Of a DNA stretch of 64,000 nt, positions 1 through 13,254 are shown in pieces. The notes under the pieces are model-generated. The model had not been told where the DNA came from. It made no database searches and worked only from the letters and a program-made list of their open reading frames with translations. This stretch comes from Microcebus murinus (taxonomy: Eukaryota; Chordata; Mammalia; Primates; Cheirogaleidae). The translations under genes and the position numbers were made by a program. The stretch covers positions 29,071,501 to 29,135,500 of the forward strand of contig NC_134117.1 of assembly GCF_040939455.1 (NCBI RefSeq), in the 5' to 3' direction. How positions within the stretch are numbered: position 1 is the stretch's first letter; every line of letters begins with the position of its first letter.

Positions 1-472
1 AGATCTCCCAGGTGGAAGTTGCTATACTTCTTGGTCCTTGAGGAGGGATAGGCCTGATTAGAATATAGGATATAATGGAAAGAAAAGTTGACTAGGTAAG
101 GCGAGGTGGCCATATTACAGGGAGTGCAGAATATTGGGGAGAATTGCTTAGATTTCATATGAGAGAAATCGGGTGTCTAACTCAAGTTTTAGAATAGGGG
201 GAACATGATGAACAATATGAACATGATGTTTCAGAAAGATATACTTGGTAACTTTTTATAAACTAGGTTGAAAGGAAGGGGAGAGACAAGGGAAAAAGGC
301 CAAGTGGGAGGCCATTAGAGTTATCAAGGTGTGAGGTGATGACATGGAATGGAGAGGAAGGGATAGATACAAGAGACATTTTAAAGAAAAACAGAAGCTT
401 AATAATTATTACCTTTGAAAGATTAGGGAGAAGAAAGAACAAGAGATAATTCTAAGTTTTCAAAACCAGGCT

Positions 473-757
473 GTGTGTGGTGGCTCATGTCTGTAATCCC
501 AGCACTTTGTAAGGCCAAAGTGGAAGGATCACTTGAGGCCAGGAGTGTGAGGCCACCTGAGCAACATAGTGAGACCCTATCTCTATAAAAAGTAAGTTAG
601 TTGGGCCTGGTGACATGCACCTGTAGTCCTAGCTACTCAGGAGGCTGAGACGGAATAATCACTTGGGCCTGAGAGTTCAAGGTCACAGTGAGCTCTGATT
701 ATACCACTCACTTCAGTCTGGGTGACAGTGTGAGACCCTGTCTCAGAAAAACAAAAT
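473..757 (+). repeat. Old Alu element (AluJ-like)
   Basis: Both Alu arms are recognisable: a GGTGGCTCATGTCTGTAATCC-like start, a middle A-rich linker (TATAAAAAGTAAG) and a second arm ending in an A-rich tail near 750. Divergence is high, with many lost CpGs, so I infer an old copy predating the lemur-specific Alus seen elsewhere in the window. Confidence 0.85.
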
Positions 758-2179
758 ACATATATATATTTTTGAAACCAAATGTTAGTTACATTAGCAG
801 AAGTTAAAGAACCAGAAATGAGTGTTGCATGTGAAGCAGAAGATTGTGAGTTTATTTTGGGGCAGTCTGAATCTGAAATTCCAGAAACACATTTAAATAG
901 TAGTAGCAAAAGTCTAAAACAGGAGTGAGAAAGAATCCTAGAGATTTGGGGTGAGGTGGGGTGGGTGGAAGGTATCATTATCATTGCTAGTTAAAAGTTC
1001 TGAGAGCCTAAAGAAGTCACAGCAGAGTACCAAGATTGGAGCTTCTGGAAAAGTTCACACAGGGTAGAAGGACCTGGCATTGAAGATGAAAGAGGAGGAG
1101 CAGCAGTCAGTGAAGTAGGATGGTATTGTGTCAGAAAAGGTCAGGTGTGGCAGAGATCAAGGAGAATGAGGCAGATAATTGACCGCTGAGTATGTTTAGA
1201 AGTTCATTCCTTTGAAAGAAATTTTGTGGGGCAACAGTGAGATCATATTGTGTTTTCAAGGAAGTGAGGGAAGAAATGGAACATGTAGTCTCATTTGAAA
1301 AGTATAGGCATTTAAAGGGAAGTGAGAAGATCAAGAATGAGGGGACTAAAGACGAAGAAGACACTTTAAAAGAAAATAATAGTACTAATAGTAACTTAAT
1401 TTTTACTTGGTATTTAAGATGTGCCATATATTATATGCTTTACTTTTATTATCTTTTTTAAACCTTATAATAACCCCAGTGAGTAGATATCATTATGGAC
1501 GAGAATCTTTGGAGATTGCTAATGTTGGTGAAAGGTGTAGGGTTAGGGGTGCAAAAGTACAGCAGAACAAAACATCTCAAAGAATGAGTGAGATCTACAG
1601 CCTAGTGACATGGTTGAGTTCAGAGGGAAACAACTTCTAGGAGATTGACAGGAGTCATCGAAGGCCAGGAGGATAGGTGTAGAAAGGTTGTATCCTGATG
1701 GATGGTAGAAGACAGGATCACCTGCTCAAGTGAAGGCAGGAGAAGGGGTGGCATTGGGGCCTTCAAGAGAGAGGAGACATTTTGGAACTGTCCTTAAGGA
1801 CCTTTTTGGGATTTAAAATATAAATAAAGGAATCACTGAGCAGTGCCAAATTGGATGCACTGAGTTCTGAGATGCACTTGGAGACACAGTAGCTTGTGAT
1901 TATGAACAGAATCTGGACATACTGGTGTGACTAATATGTGGATGAAATCGAAGCCTTGGGAATATTGAGGAGCTAAGGGATACTTTCCTATTCTTTGTGC
2001 CCTGAGTGGTTAATTTGGAAAGGACTGAAAGACAGTGGTGACAGGATGGAGAGGATGAACTAACTGGAAGCAAGTGAAGCAAATCATTCAGGAAGGTGGC
2101 CTAAGTCTGTGGTAGCCAGCTATGATGGTTTGGTCTTGGTATTTTAAGGAGGTTTTCAGGTGGTGGTTCAGTTGAGGGA

Positions 2180-2365
2180 AGGAACTAACACTTACTGAGT
2201 ATCTAAGATGCCATACTTTTTATATATATTATTAAACTTTATAAATCACTTACAACATAAGTATTATTTCCTCCATTTTTCAAATGAGAAAACAGATCAC
2301 ATAGCTAGAAATTGGTAGAGCCTGGGTTAAATTCAGTCCTATTTGACTCCAAAGCCCATGTTTTT
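2180..2365 (-). repeat. MIR element, reverse orientation
   Basis: The plus strand reads as a reverse-complemented MIR: an 'aacacttactgagtatct' start, then 'tttttcaaatgagaaaac', then the 'agcctgggttaaattc' and 'ctccaaagcccatg' blocks. It is an ancient mammalian SINE lying just upstream of a TM9SF3 exon. Confidence 0.75.
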
Positions 2366-2672
2366 TCATGATATTACATGATATATGTTATATAGCCAAA
2401 TTTTGTACTTTATTTGTACAATAAATTTGGTTTTGAAAATCTGTGTATGCTATTGTATAGCATATTTTCAATGTATAGAAACTTACTGTAAAGAAAGCCC
2501 ATCCTTTAGCTATAATGAATACTCATCCCCAAAGTGTCTTAAATTTGGACTTTTATCTAAAAGATTTGCAAGACTGTATATATTTTTTGCATTAACCTCT
2601 AGTTGTCATGAAACCTATGAATTTTGTGACTGATATGTCATGTTGGTAACATTTTATTTTCTGTTATTTTAG

Positions 2673-2804
2673 ATTCATTGGTTTTCAATTTTCAACTCCT
2701 TCATGATGGTGATCTTTTTGGTGGGCTTGGTTTCAATGATCTTAATGAGAACTTTAAGAAAAGATTATGCCCGGTACAGTAAAGAAGAAGAAATGGATGA
2801 CATG
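2673..2804 (+). CDS. TM9SF3: TM9SF3 exon: residues 221-264, first transmembrane helix
   Basis: TM9SF3 is a nonaspanin (EMP70/TM9SF family), a nine-pass membrane protein of Golgi/endosomal compartments. Members have been linked to membrane protein sorting, but the exact role of TM9SF3 is not settled. This 132-nt exon encodes 44 complete codons starting [10 protein letters not shown] and ending SKEEEMDDM, with phase 0 at both ends. The acceptor is ttattttag and the donor is gtgagc. It carries the first predicted helix after the luminal domain (about [20 protein letters not shown]) and then a basic-to-acidic cytosolic stretch. The luminal domain and signal peptide are encoded upstream of the window. 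Residue numbers are back-counted from a 589-residue total, which the ten visible exons fit exactly. Confidence 0.96.
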
Positions 2805-4404
2805 GTGAGCAAACATTTTTACATTATATTTATAAAAACAATTTAACGCAGTGTTATTTTGAGTGTTGGAATGTAGGTCACAGTTTCTTATCTGAAATCC
2901 TTGAGGCCAGGTGATTTTTCAGAATTTTTAGGTGTTTTTTTAAGAGACAAGATCTCACTTTGTCACCTAGGCTGGAGGAGTGCAGTGGTATGGTCATAGC
3001 TCACTATAACCTCAGCCTCCTGAGTAGCTGGGATTATGGGCTTGTGCCGCACTGCACCCAGCTAATTTTTAAAAAAAATTTTTGTAGAGGCAGGGTCTCA
3101 CTGTGTTGCCCAGGCTAGTCTCTAACTCCTGGCCTCAAGTGATCCTTTTGGGTCAATCCCCGAAGCACTGGGATTACAGGCATGAGCCACTGGGCCCAGC
3201 CCAGCAGAATTTTTAGGTTTTAGAGAGGTGTAAAACTCCCCTTGTAGTCTGGGACCATGCCCTGTAATCAAATACATTAACTTTTTCTTATAAATCAAAA
3301 CACATGAATGTTCAGCCTAAGTGGGGTAAATAAACTGTGTAAATAACCTCTTGTTATTTCAAAACAAGTTTTGCCACCATTTAAGGATATGTCAAACGTA
3401 AGAAACAAAATTTTTATTGTTATTTCAGAATTGCAGCTAAGAGGTTATAGATCTGTATTGGTAACTTTCTAATACTGTTAAATATTACATAAAATTCAAG
3501 GAGTGGGTGGAAAGATTATTTTACATTTAGTAAAAATGTGAAGGTTTACAAAGTTTGTTTTCTAAATTCTTTTACTAAATTGTAGAACAAAAGTGTGTTC
3601 TAGAGACTGCTAATTAGTCATTTTGTGTAGGTGTCCTCCATAATTAAATAGTTTTGGTGGAAATAGTTTAAAATTTTAAATTTTAATGTGCTGAAGTATC
3701 AGAGGAATATATAAAATATTTAATGCTTCTTAAACTTCTGACCAGGATTCCCCCCAAAACAGTTTATCTTGAAGGGCTACTATTCCTTAAGAAACATTGT
3801 TTTAGAAACTGTTAAACTGTTGTAGAAACAGTTTAATGAGCACTTGCTTACTCAGATTGAAAAGTAAAAATTGAATTCTTTTAAAAAAATGCTATAGACA
3901 GTTAAATAAAAGCATCCATGGGATCCAATATTTTCACCATATGTTTTCTTATATTCTAGCCTATAAAAGACATTTCTGCATTTTTAGGGCATCCAGTACT
4001 GGTTTTGATACTCTTCTCTTTTGCTTTCTGCCTGGCCCCTGGTTGTGTATGAGCCACAGTCATGATGTGAATGGAAGAATAGTGTCTGAAAGTAACATTA
4101 AGAGAGTCAGTGCACTGTTCTCCCAATTTGACCATTTCTTTTTGTTCCCAAAGCTTTTCTTTTTCCATTATTTGAGATTCTCTGGACACAACCAGGAGTC
4201 AACTTTGTGAATCTCAACATTTTAAGTTATTAAGGCAATGAATATTTTAAATTAGAACTGTCTTTTCTCAATATTTTGGACCTCTTTAAATAGCTATAAA
4301 TTTGGAGGGAGGAAACTTACAAGTGTAAATTTTTACCTTTCCACTGTATTTTAATTTGATTCCAAATGATTTGCTTTTCTCTATACATAACTATTTGCAT
4401 ATAG
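2805..4404 (+). other. TM9SF3: TM9SF3 intron with one Alu
   Basis: This 1.6-kb intron runs from donor GTGAGC to acceptor TATAG. It contains a minus-strand Alu (2934-3204) with clear target-site duplications. The rest is AT-rich, with a possible degraded DNA-transposon fragment at 3720-3810. I see no conserved gene-like content. Confidence 0.8.
2934..3204 (-). repeat. Alu element with 14-bp target-site duplication
   Basis: This is a reverse-orientation Alu with two arms separated by a short T-rich linker. It is flanked by a direct repeat CAGAATTTTTAGGT at 2920-2933 and 3205-3218, the signature of L1-driven retroposition. Divergence suggests an old (AluJ-age) insertion. Confidence 0.9.
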
Positions 4405-4571
4405 GATAGAGACCTAGGAGATGAATATGGATGGAAGCAGGTGCATGGAGATGTATTTAGACCATCAAGCCATCCACTGATATTTTCTTCTCTCGTTGGT
4501 TCTGGCTGCCAGATATTTGCTGTATCTCTCATTGTTATTATTGTTGCAATGATAGAAGATTTATATACAGA
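4405..4571 (+). CDS. TM9SF3: TM9SF3 exon: residues 265-320, cytosolic loop and second helix
   Basis: This 167-nt exon has 55 full codons plus two bases of the split Glu320. It begins [20 protein letters not shown], the conserved cytosolic loop of the family, and continues into a long hydrophobic segment ([20 protein letters not shown]) ending MIEDLYTE. The acceptor is gcatatag and the donor is gtaagt. Compared with my memory of the human protein there is one conservative change (Val for Ile in SSLVGSG). Confidence 0.96.
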
Positions 4572-6267
4572 GTAAGTGCCTGTACTTTATTACTTTTTTG
4601 TTCTTGAATAGTTTTAATTGTTGGAACCTTTTAAGTCAATCATAATTAAATATTTCCTTATTTCAGTTATCTTAGAATTTATGGTAAATATCATTCTTGC
4701 TGATTATTAAAGGATAATAATTTAGTATTAAAGAACATTTTTGTTGGTTATAAAGGTTATGTTCAGTTAGAGATACGAGCAGAGGTTATTTTCAATCCAG
4801 AACTTCTGACGAAGTGAATAGGCATTTTTTTTTAAAGTTGAAGATCCAATAGGAGCTTCCTAAGAAGTACAAGGATTTCAAAGTTACTAAGTTAGTGCTT
4901 CACATATACCTCTAAAACTGGGAGACCTCTACAGAATAGATTGTAAATAATAATGAAAGAGTGGTGGGAAAGTCACATGAGGTAGGTTAGAAAAATAATT
5001 TAGTGACTTAAAAAAAAAAGTCCGGAGTCAATATTTTACCTTTACCTGGTTTTTGCTACATTTTTTTCTTTGCAAACAAAACCATTTGCAAGAAATTCTT
5101 GATTTGAGGTCTTTGAATTATAAGAAAAAGTTACATATATACAAAAGATCTCAAGTCCCTATTGAGTGGTCCCATAACCTTGTCTTCAGAGTGCAGACAC
5201 ACTCTGGTGCCTGGGGGATAGTGGTTATAATTCAGGTATTTCAGATGCTGCCCCTGAAGTCCTCAATCAGAATGATACTTTTCTCCAGTTACATTTCATA
5301 CCCCTATTTCAGTTAATAATGCATTCTTTCCTATATATGCCCAACATTTTGTGGACAAGCAATAAATTCTTGCTGAAAGACTAGCTCTTTAGTTATATAG
5401 TAAATATTTAACTGTATATTAAATAGTTGTTTCCTCTACTAGATATAAGTTCCTTGAGAGTAAAGACTGGGTCTTCACTTATCTTCGAATTTTCAAAGTG
5501 CCTACATAAAGAGCTTTGTACATGGAAGGTACTCAGTCAGTGTTTGTTGAACTGAAGTGATTATGTATCACCAACAAAGCTATTTCTCTGTAGTTTCTGT
5601 TATGTTTCCTTAACATAACCTTTGCAATTCATGTACCACATAAGCTTTAAAATAATTCATTTTAACCTAAACCTGAGAGTTTTGGTGAACAGTTGAATTT
5701 TAGGGATAATATATTGTAGATAAACTGAATCCCAGTAATAGTACAAGGGAAACTAAATAGGGAAAGTCTCAGTGCTGTACCATTTAAAATAATAGCATTT
5801 ACTATAAGTTATACCACTTGCATTTTATTTCTTTTAGCAGGCAAGAATCATAAGCAGTTGAATCAAGTTATGAAAAGGACTATTCTCGTCATTTTTCTTA
5901 ATAGATTAATATCCTGTTTGATATCATGGGGTTGGTTTACAGGGTTGCAAAGCAGGTTTAGTGCCAGATTTCAATATTTTTGCCAAAGACGTGTAAAGTA
6001 CGTGTTTAGAATATATTATGAAATTTAACTGCAGGTTTAAAAAAATTAGGATCAGCCTGGTATCATGAAGTGCAGTTGTAACTATAAATTCATTCACTAG
6101 AGAAGCTTTTGAGGGTTTTTTTTTTTTTTTTGGTAGTTCAGGATGTGATATTTTTATACTTCTGTTAAATTTATCTTTGGAATTAAACTAATACTAATGT
6201 GGTAGACTATATGATGTTTTCTTTAAGTTATTGGTTTTATTTGATCTTATATGTTCTGCTTTTGTAG
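4572..6267 (+). other. TM9SF3: TM9SF3 intron
   Basis: This 1.7-kb AT-rich intron ends in a tttttgtag acceptor. A stretch at about 5435-5565 resembles the 3' end of a reverse-oriented L2 LINE (a 'ttccttgagagtaaagactgggtctt' type block cut short here, then 'gtactcagtcagtgtttgttgaa'). A T-run lies at 6117-6132. I see nothing else of note. Confidence 0.7.
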
Positions 6268-6362
6268 GAGAGGATCAATGCTCAGTACAGCCATATTTGT
6301 CTATGCTGCTACATCTCCAGTGAATGGTTATTTTGGAGGAAGTCTGTATGCTAGACAAGGAG
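6268..6362 (+). CDS. TM9SF3: TM9SF3 exon: residues 320-352, third helix
   Basis: This 95-nt exon carries one base completing Glu320, 31 codons, and one base of the split Gly352. It encodes [20 protein letters not shown] followed by [11 protein letters not shown], a nonaspanin signature containing a membrane helix and the conserved [13 protein letters not shown] turn. The donor is gtaact, slightly weaker than the gtaagt used by most of the other introns. Confidence 0.96.
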
Positions 6363-8895
6363 GTAACTTAGGAATTATCACTTTGTGTTTTTAATTATAG
6401 ATACTAAATTTTACTATGAGGTATTTGGAATTTAAAATGGACAGTAAAGTCATTGTAAAATCCTTTGTTACCGCATTTCACATAATCTCTAACAAATCCA
6501 TTATTATGTGTTCTCTCTTGATTTTTGGAATCCTTGCATTTTATTTCCTAAAATTATGAATAATTAATAGATGATCTCTATTGTCCACTGTGAAATTAGC
6601 CCTGAGAAACATGTAGGAGGGTACATTTAAGTTATTCATATTATTTGCTTTGAGGTACCTAGCTGTAGATGTGATCCATGTAAAGGCTATGGTCCCCAAC
6701 CCCTGGGCCCCAACCCCAACCCCACCATCCATGGTAAAACTATCTTCCATGAAACCAGTCCCTGGTTGGGACCACTGATGTAAGGCCTCTGCACAGAGTA
6801 TAGCTTTATAGACAAATGTAAAGCCATGTTTAATGGCCTGTGCATAAGGTTTCTGAACAGTGGTAGGGAGAATAGGAAGGAGAGCTGATTATTTCTCTTG
6901 ACCCTTAAATACTTATCAAAGGACCCTTTGCAAAAGATTTCTGTTAGTGTCAAAATCTCTTGCTGTAAGAGCACACTTCATCTTAAATACCCCCTTGCTC
7001 CTTTGCTATTGTGACCTAGAAATGATGGAAATAACACATGGATGATACAAGGGTGCTGAACTTTGGTGTTTTGTCCTGCTTCGACATTCAGAGGTCCTTT
7101 GTTTTCCCTGTAATAGTCTTCATTTTCTAATAGGTTTAGAAAAGTGTGATAGTAGATTTGCATATTTTAGTTTATGAATGAAGGGTTATTAAAGACCTTA
7201 CAATCACATTTCCAAGGATAGAGTTGTGAGTTTCACAGCCCATCCTAAGCAATGTCAGCAGTGTCAGCATTAGGAGATCCTGCCATCTTTTAGTAGACTA
7301 GAAAGATGGTTATAGGAAATCAGAGCATAAGATCATTTAAAATTCCCTCAGGATATCTTGGTTTTCCATTGCTTTTTTATTGGTCCTAATTGACTTAATA
7401 TGCTCTATACCCTCTATATAGGTAATTCCTTGGATTGCCTGAGGGGAGTATCATTATAGATTCCTGACTATTTAAGTTTGGTGTTCAAGTCTCTAAATCT
7501 TGCCTCCAGTTGTAAAAAATGAGTCCTATCATATTGGATTATATCCTAAGGAAGTAAGGATACCCAAGGCAACTTCTACTTTGAATTTGACATGGAAACT
7601 AGAATAAAAATGAAAAGTTTCCACAGCAGAAATAAATTTATTTACACTTAGACATAAATTTACTTTTAGTCTGATTCCAAGTTAAGAACACCCAGACAAA
7701 CTTTCCTTTACTACACTTATTCTTGAAAGCTGACAGTTCAGGCTCAGGTCTAGGAGTATCAAATCTTACAAAGTATAATCTAAAGATTATGTTCTGATTG
7801 ATAGTATACTGAGGAGGTCTGATAATGTCATGATGTTTTTGTCTGAACAATCCATAAAAACCAGATTAATTTAGAGATGTCTACCCAGGGAATCAAGAAT
7901 TTTTAGGTTATCTTAGGATTTGAACTACAGTGAAGCTCAGGGTCTTCACACTGTCCTCAGTGCACTGAATAATACTCTAGGCGCAATTTGAAGCTAGCAG
8001 TAGTCTGGAACTTAACCGGAGTCTCCAAGGGTGTGGGGAGCAATAGAAAGCACCACAATGCAGATGCCTGGGCTACTACTTGTATGCAGTGGAATGTGTG
8101 TGGAATTCTTTTTGACTGTTCGAGGGAAGGGAGAAATAGAGTTGGAAAGAAGTTTTGTTAATACATGTGTGAATCTGAGAAGATAATGGAAAGTACAGGA
8201 AAAGAAAATTCTAGGAAGTTATTGGAATTGAATAGAAGAAATACTTAATTTTAATTAGTTGCCATTATTAGTTGAAAAAGAGAGATTTTTGAAACCTACC
8301 TGAAAAAGAAATGAAATAGAGGAGAAAGCTCAGAATCAATGAGTTTTTCTGGAGGAATGTTACAATTTGGGGTAGTAATTCTCTGAGACAGTTGTTTAGA
8401 AAGAACTTTATATATAAGAAAACAACACTGAGGGTATTGCTTGTCTTTCCTGTAGCATTTCCTATTTGGTTCCGTTGCTTATGTTTATGGAGTTGAACTT
8501 TAATAGTGCTCCAATATTAAATATTTACACTCTGTTCCTAAGCTATATGAAGATGTTGTCTGCTGGCTTGTATACCCTGCTGTTACTAGAAAGACAGCTC
8601 CTTGTTGCTTTCCTGGTCGATATGAGCATGATTTAATATTTTTGATTATATAGTTAAAAAATTTCTTCCCTTGATTATTTAAATAATGAAATATTCATTG
8701 TATAGAATGTTGACAGTACAGAGAGGTACAAAGAAATAGTAAAACTTATAAATCTATAGTTCTCATTGCTGAGAGAGAATTTCATGATCTCTGCATTAAA
8801 ATCTTAAATAATTTGGTACTATATAATTACATTTTAAACATTAATACATGCGTGTCTATCTAGCTCTGGTTTTCATAGTTTCCTTTTTCTGTCAG
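6363..8895 (+). other. TM9SF3: TM9SF3 intron with an internally deleted DNA-transposon copy
   Basis: This 2.5-kb intron contains a roughly 90-bp piece at about 6690-6780 with both ends of a MER1/Charlie3-type hAT element: a 'ggtccccaacccctggg' start and a 'ccatgaaaccagtccctgg' 3' section. It therefore looks like an internally deleted copy. The rest is AT-rich and unassigned. The acceptor is ttctgtcag. Confidence 0.65.
6690..6780 (+). repeat. hAT-Charlie (MER1-like) internally deleted copy
   Basis: The left end resembles the MER1 start (ggtccccaacccctgggcc). It jumps directly to sequence typical of the right end (tatcttccatgaaaccagtc, then cctggttgggaccactg). The family name is from memory. 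The short length fits a non-autonomous, deleted element. Confidence 0.55.
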
Positions 8896-9026
8896 GAAGG
8901 AGATGGATAAAGCAGATGTTTATTGGGGCATTCCTTATCCCAGCTATGGTGTGTGGCACTGCCTTTTTCATCAATTTTATAGCCATTTATTACCATGCTT
9001 CAAGAGCCATTCCTTTTGGAACAATG
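8896..9026 (+). CDS. TM9SF3: TM9SF3 exon: residues 352-395
   Basis: This 131-nt exon carries two bases completing Gly352 and 43 codons, ending on a codon boundary. It encodes [20 protein letters not shown], then [20 protein letters not shown] and GTM. That gives one long helix and the conserved [12 protein letters not shown] loop typical of TM9SF proteins. The acceptor is ctgtcag and the donor is gtaagt. Confidence 0.96.
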
Positions 9027-11534
9027 GTAAGTTGTTTGAATCTTTAAACTGAATAAGTATAAACATTCTGATATGAGTCCTGCAGCCTACCCAAAGTACT
9101 TCTTATTAGGTGTTTTGATAGTTTTAGCCAGTCCCTACTCAGTCCTGGAAAGTTAGGTGAGGAGAAAACTATTGTTACCTCCATAAATTTTGCTTAAGTT
9201 TAGACCTAGAGTTGCTCTTTTTTTCTTGATTCTGTAACTCAGTAAAGTGAAAGGCTGAATTTAAATATGACAAAAGAGAGCACTATAGCTTTATATCAGA
9301 GCTGGTAGGGACTGGTGAATATATTTTAGAGAAAGAATAATGACACATCAAGAAACATAGGTGTTTTAAGGTGATAGGTGAGTGTAGTGGTGGGAAGTAA
9401 AGCTTCTCTATAATACCTTTTTTATTAACACATTATTTTTAGAACCTCACTAAGCATTTATATTAATACTAATAATATTTGTTGCTATACATATTAAAAT
9501 CCTTTCACATATCTTATGTGTAATTTTGAAATGTTTTAAATTATTTAAATATATTAAAACTAGAATACAGATATAATGGTGCTTTACAGAGTTAACCCAC
9601 AGTCTCCCAGTTCTTTCTGTTACTACCTTTTTACTAGAAACAGGTTTAGGCCTAGGCTAGCCTGCAGTCTTGATGTATACTTGTGCACACATGCATATAC
9701 ATATACACATGTATGAAAGTTACAGGGTGATTACTGGTTTTAGAAGAGCTAAATAACTTGGTCAGGGTCATACAGATAGCTAATGGTCGAATTGCAACTA
9801 GAACCCACATCTCTTTCTGAGTTTTAATCTTATTTGGGTTTTCTTTCTATTATATGGGAGTTATCAAATGGTTACACAGAAATTCCAGATAACTGCTTGT
9901 TTTACAGTCCAGATTTTTCAAAGACACGTTGAATATACTTTTTAATTAAATATTTAATACTTTTTATCTAGGAATATTTTGAAACTTGCTTCAAAATTGA
10001 ATTTCTTTTTTCAAGCCAAAGTAAGTAATAGTGGCTAGGAAAGGAGAAAATAATTAATTACATCAGACTGGAAAGAATTTGCTTCATAGTAGTTCCAGGC
10101 CATCAGAAAATACATATAGTGAGTCAAGTTTACTTCTTAAATATCATCTGCTGAATGAATTATTTTCATAGTGCTTTAAAAATTAAAATTCTGATACTAT
10201 TATAATCTTTCTCAGAAAGTTCTGAATTTTATATTGTTGAAAATGGTACTTCAAAGTTGCTTTGTCTCACTAAAATTATACACTTTAGCACTTTATAAAT
10301 GGAGTTTTAAATGTTAACATTCAATGTAATTGCCTTTAGATAATTAAATATTGCTAATAATTAGAGTATAATATTAAACTATGCTGAACAAGAGAAGATT
10401 TATAAAATTGACCATTAGTGAATGAAAAACTAACTGTTCATACTTAGCAGGCTCCTGCAATATTATGTTCTCAGTATACAAGTGTGACAAAATAATAAAG
10501 ATCTATAAAAAATTGTGTTAGAGAACTCCATTACCTAGGCTGAACTATTGACAAATGCTAAGTAAGGCAAAAAAAAAGGATTTTGTAAAGATATTTTCAC
10601 AGGAAGACCAAAGGCTCATTACATGGGATCAGTGATGTAACAAAGTAAAAGAAGAATGGTTCCATCCCATTCTTCTTTTTATTTTTCATCAAATAAAATA
10701 AACTTCAAACAAGGAAAGTAAGGGGGAAAATACCCCGATAAGAGAGAAGTGAGACCTAAGATAGGTAAGGCGATTGGTCGTACAGGAGTACCCGGCTACC
10801 TTAGTCGAAAGTCTCCTTGCTTTCAAGATCATGTAAATGGTCTTTTAGAGACGCTGAGAGATCATGCTGAAAAGTAATGTTTGAACAACTATATAAGAGC
10901 AGAAGTATTTTAAAACTGGACACAGGCAAATTTACTTTTCCAGGAGGAAAAGGAAGAAAGTGGATTGGGTTCTACCTTACAAAATGTCATGAACTTGATG
11001 AGACACAAGGTTTCAGAATGGGTTATTTTAAATTTTATTTTTTAAATGACAGTAAGTAATGACCATTAGGAGACAGTATGGCTACATTAAAGCAAAAATG
11101 CTAGAACAAATTCATTTTGCCTTCTTCATAGGTTTTAGTAGAGCAGAAGAACAAAAGGGTGTATAGGTAAAATATTATATATTGTTGGGTAAGATTGGGA
11201 AACATGGCTAGAATAATAATATATAATCATAAGGCAGATGTGTAACTGAGTAATTATAAAGTATTAGGATGTTGACCATAGTATTTCATACACTATCCTT
11301 TAGTAGAATGTGACAGATATTCTTGTCTCTGACCTATTCAAATGATTATTAATAACTTGGGTAAAAATTTGGTGGTCTGCTGAAAAAGGACATGAGACCA
11401 GAGAGGAAACTAGTAGTAATATGGAATGATATAGAGAGCATCTGAAAAGATTTTAACTGACTGAAATTATGTGACAAATCTAACAAGATGAATGATCATG
11501 ACAATAATAATGTATTTGCATAGTACTTTGTACT

Positions 11535-12025
<491 letters not shown>

Positions 12026-12149
12026 CAGAATCTTGTTTTCTTTGTTTTGGTGCTGGTGAGTTTTTATTCTTTTTTACCTCTTTTCCCCCTTTGTATCAGA
12101 AAAAATCCTAGCTTTCTTCTGAGAACAATGGGCAGCCTCTGGAGAATGT

Positions 12150-12820
12150 TTTTTGCCCTTTTCTGATTGTCTATTTTTACAGATATATTGAGGTCTGATA
12201 AATTGTGTGTTTTAAAGTGTACATTTTGATTAATTGTAACATATATATACATTTGTGAAACCATTACCACACTGAAGAAAAAGAAGATATTTATCACATC
12301 CAGAACTTTATAAGCCTCTATAATTCATCCCATCTCTTCCCCTTCTTATTTTCCTCTCCCATTCCTACATAACCACCAGTTTGCTCTCTTAACATAGCTT
12401 AGTTTGCATTACCTAGAATTTCCTTTAAATGGAATCATACATCTTGTATTCTTTTTTGTCTGTTTTATTCACTCACAAAAATTATTTTGAGATTTATTGA
12501 TGCATGTATTAATAATTTGTTTCTTTATATTGCTTAATAGTATTCATTCTATTGCATGGATATAATCCTTCAATTTATTTATCCCTTTAACTGATAATGC
12601 ATATTTGGGTTGTTTGTAGTTTTTGGCTGTTACAAATCAACCTGCTGTGAGTATTCATGTACGAGTCTTTATATGGACATATGTTTTCATTTCTCTTGGA
12701 TAAATAACTAGGAGTAGAATGGGATGAATCATATGATAGTTTAAGTGTTCAAGAAACTGCTAAACTTTTCCAGAGTGCTTTTTGACATACTACATTCCCA
12801 CCAGCATTGTATGATAATTT
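12150..12820 (-). repeat. Old L1 (L1M) 3' end, reverse orientation
   Basis: The plus strand carries blocks typical of a reversed L1M 3' region: 'gaaaccattaccacactgaa', 'atggaatcatacatcttgta', 'gggttgtttgtagtttttgg', 'gacatatgttttcatttctc' and 'cattcccaccagcattgtat'. It ends where MER2 begins and L1 resumes after it at about 13,255. No intact frame remains. Confidence 0.75.
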
Positions 12821-13240
12821 GTATGTGTATTATATACTGTATTCTTACAAGAAGGTAAACTAGAGAAAAGCAAATGTTATTAAGAAAATCATAAAGTTAG
12901 CCAGGCATGGTGGCACATTTATAGTCCCAGCTGCTCGGGAGGTTGAGGCAGGAGGATCACTTGAACCCAGGAGTTTGAGGCTATAGTGCCCTATAATTGT
13001 ACCTGTAAATAGCCACTGCACTCTTAAAAAAAGAAGAAAAGAAAATTGTAAGGAAGAGAAAATATATTTACTATTCATTAAGTGGAAGTGGATTATCTTC
13101 ATCCTCATTGTCTTCACATTGAGTAGGCTGAAGAAGAGGAGGAATCAGTCTTGCTGTCTTAGGGGTGGCGTAGGCAGAAGAAAATTCAAGTAGAAGTGGA
13201 TTTGCGCAGTTCAAACCTGGGTTGTTCAGGGTCAACTGTG
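12821..13240 (+). repeat. MER2 (Tigger-type DNA transposon) fragment with nested SINE
   Basis: The left part contains 'tatatactgtattcttacaa' and 'aagaaaatcataa'. The right part resumes with 'aaggaagagaaaatatattt' and ends in the terminal repeat 'gttgttcagggtcaactg'. It resembles the TcMar-Tigger element MER2 (from memory). Part of the other end is missing. The insertion splits an L1 and is itself split by a SINE. Confidence 0.7.
12894..13038 (+). repeat. Free Alu right-arm monomer (FRAM-like) inside MER2
   Basis: A single 7SL-derived arm starting 'gttagccaggcatggtggca' and ending in an A-rich tail (aaaaaaagaagaaaag). The flanks repeat the MER2 sequence AAGAAAAT (about 12,882 and 13,039), as expected for a target-site duplication. 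Only one arm is present, so it is a monomer or a 5'-truncated Alu. Confidence 0.65.
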
Positions 13241-13254
13241 TATAGAAAAACAAT

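Larger units (their letters stand above)
1..2672 (+). other. TM9SF3: TM9SF3 intron (3' part), upstream of the first visible exon
   Basis: This is the 3' portion of the intron that ends at the acceptor AG at 2671-2672. It holds a diverged plus-strand Alu (about 473-757), a partial MIR-like stretch near 1420-1500 and a minus-strand MIR (about 2180-2365). The purine-rich stretches at 1-460 and 770-1400 look like degraded old repeats, but I cannot assign a family. The short open frames here have no recognisable protein features. Confidence 0.75.

Noticed and set aside
3715..3810. Possible MER5-like element
   Set aside because: A few blocks recall MER5 ends, but the match is too short and diverged to annotate.
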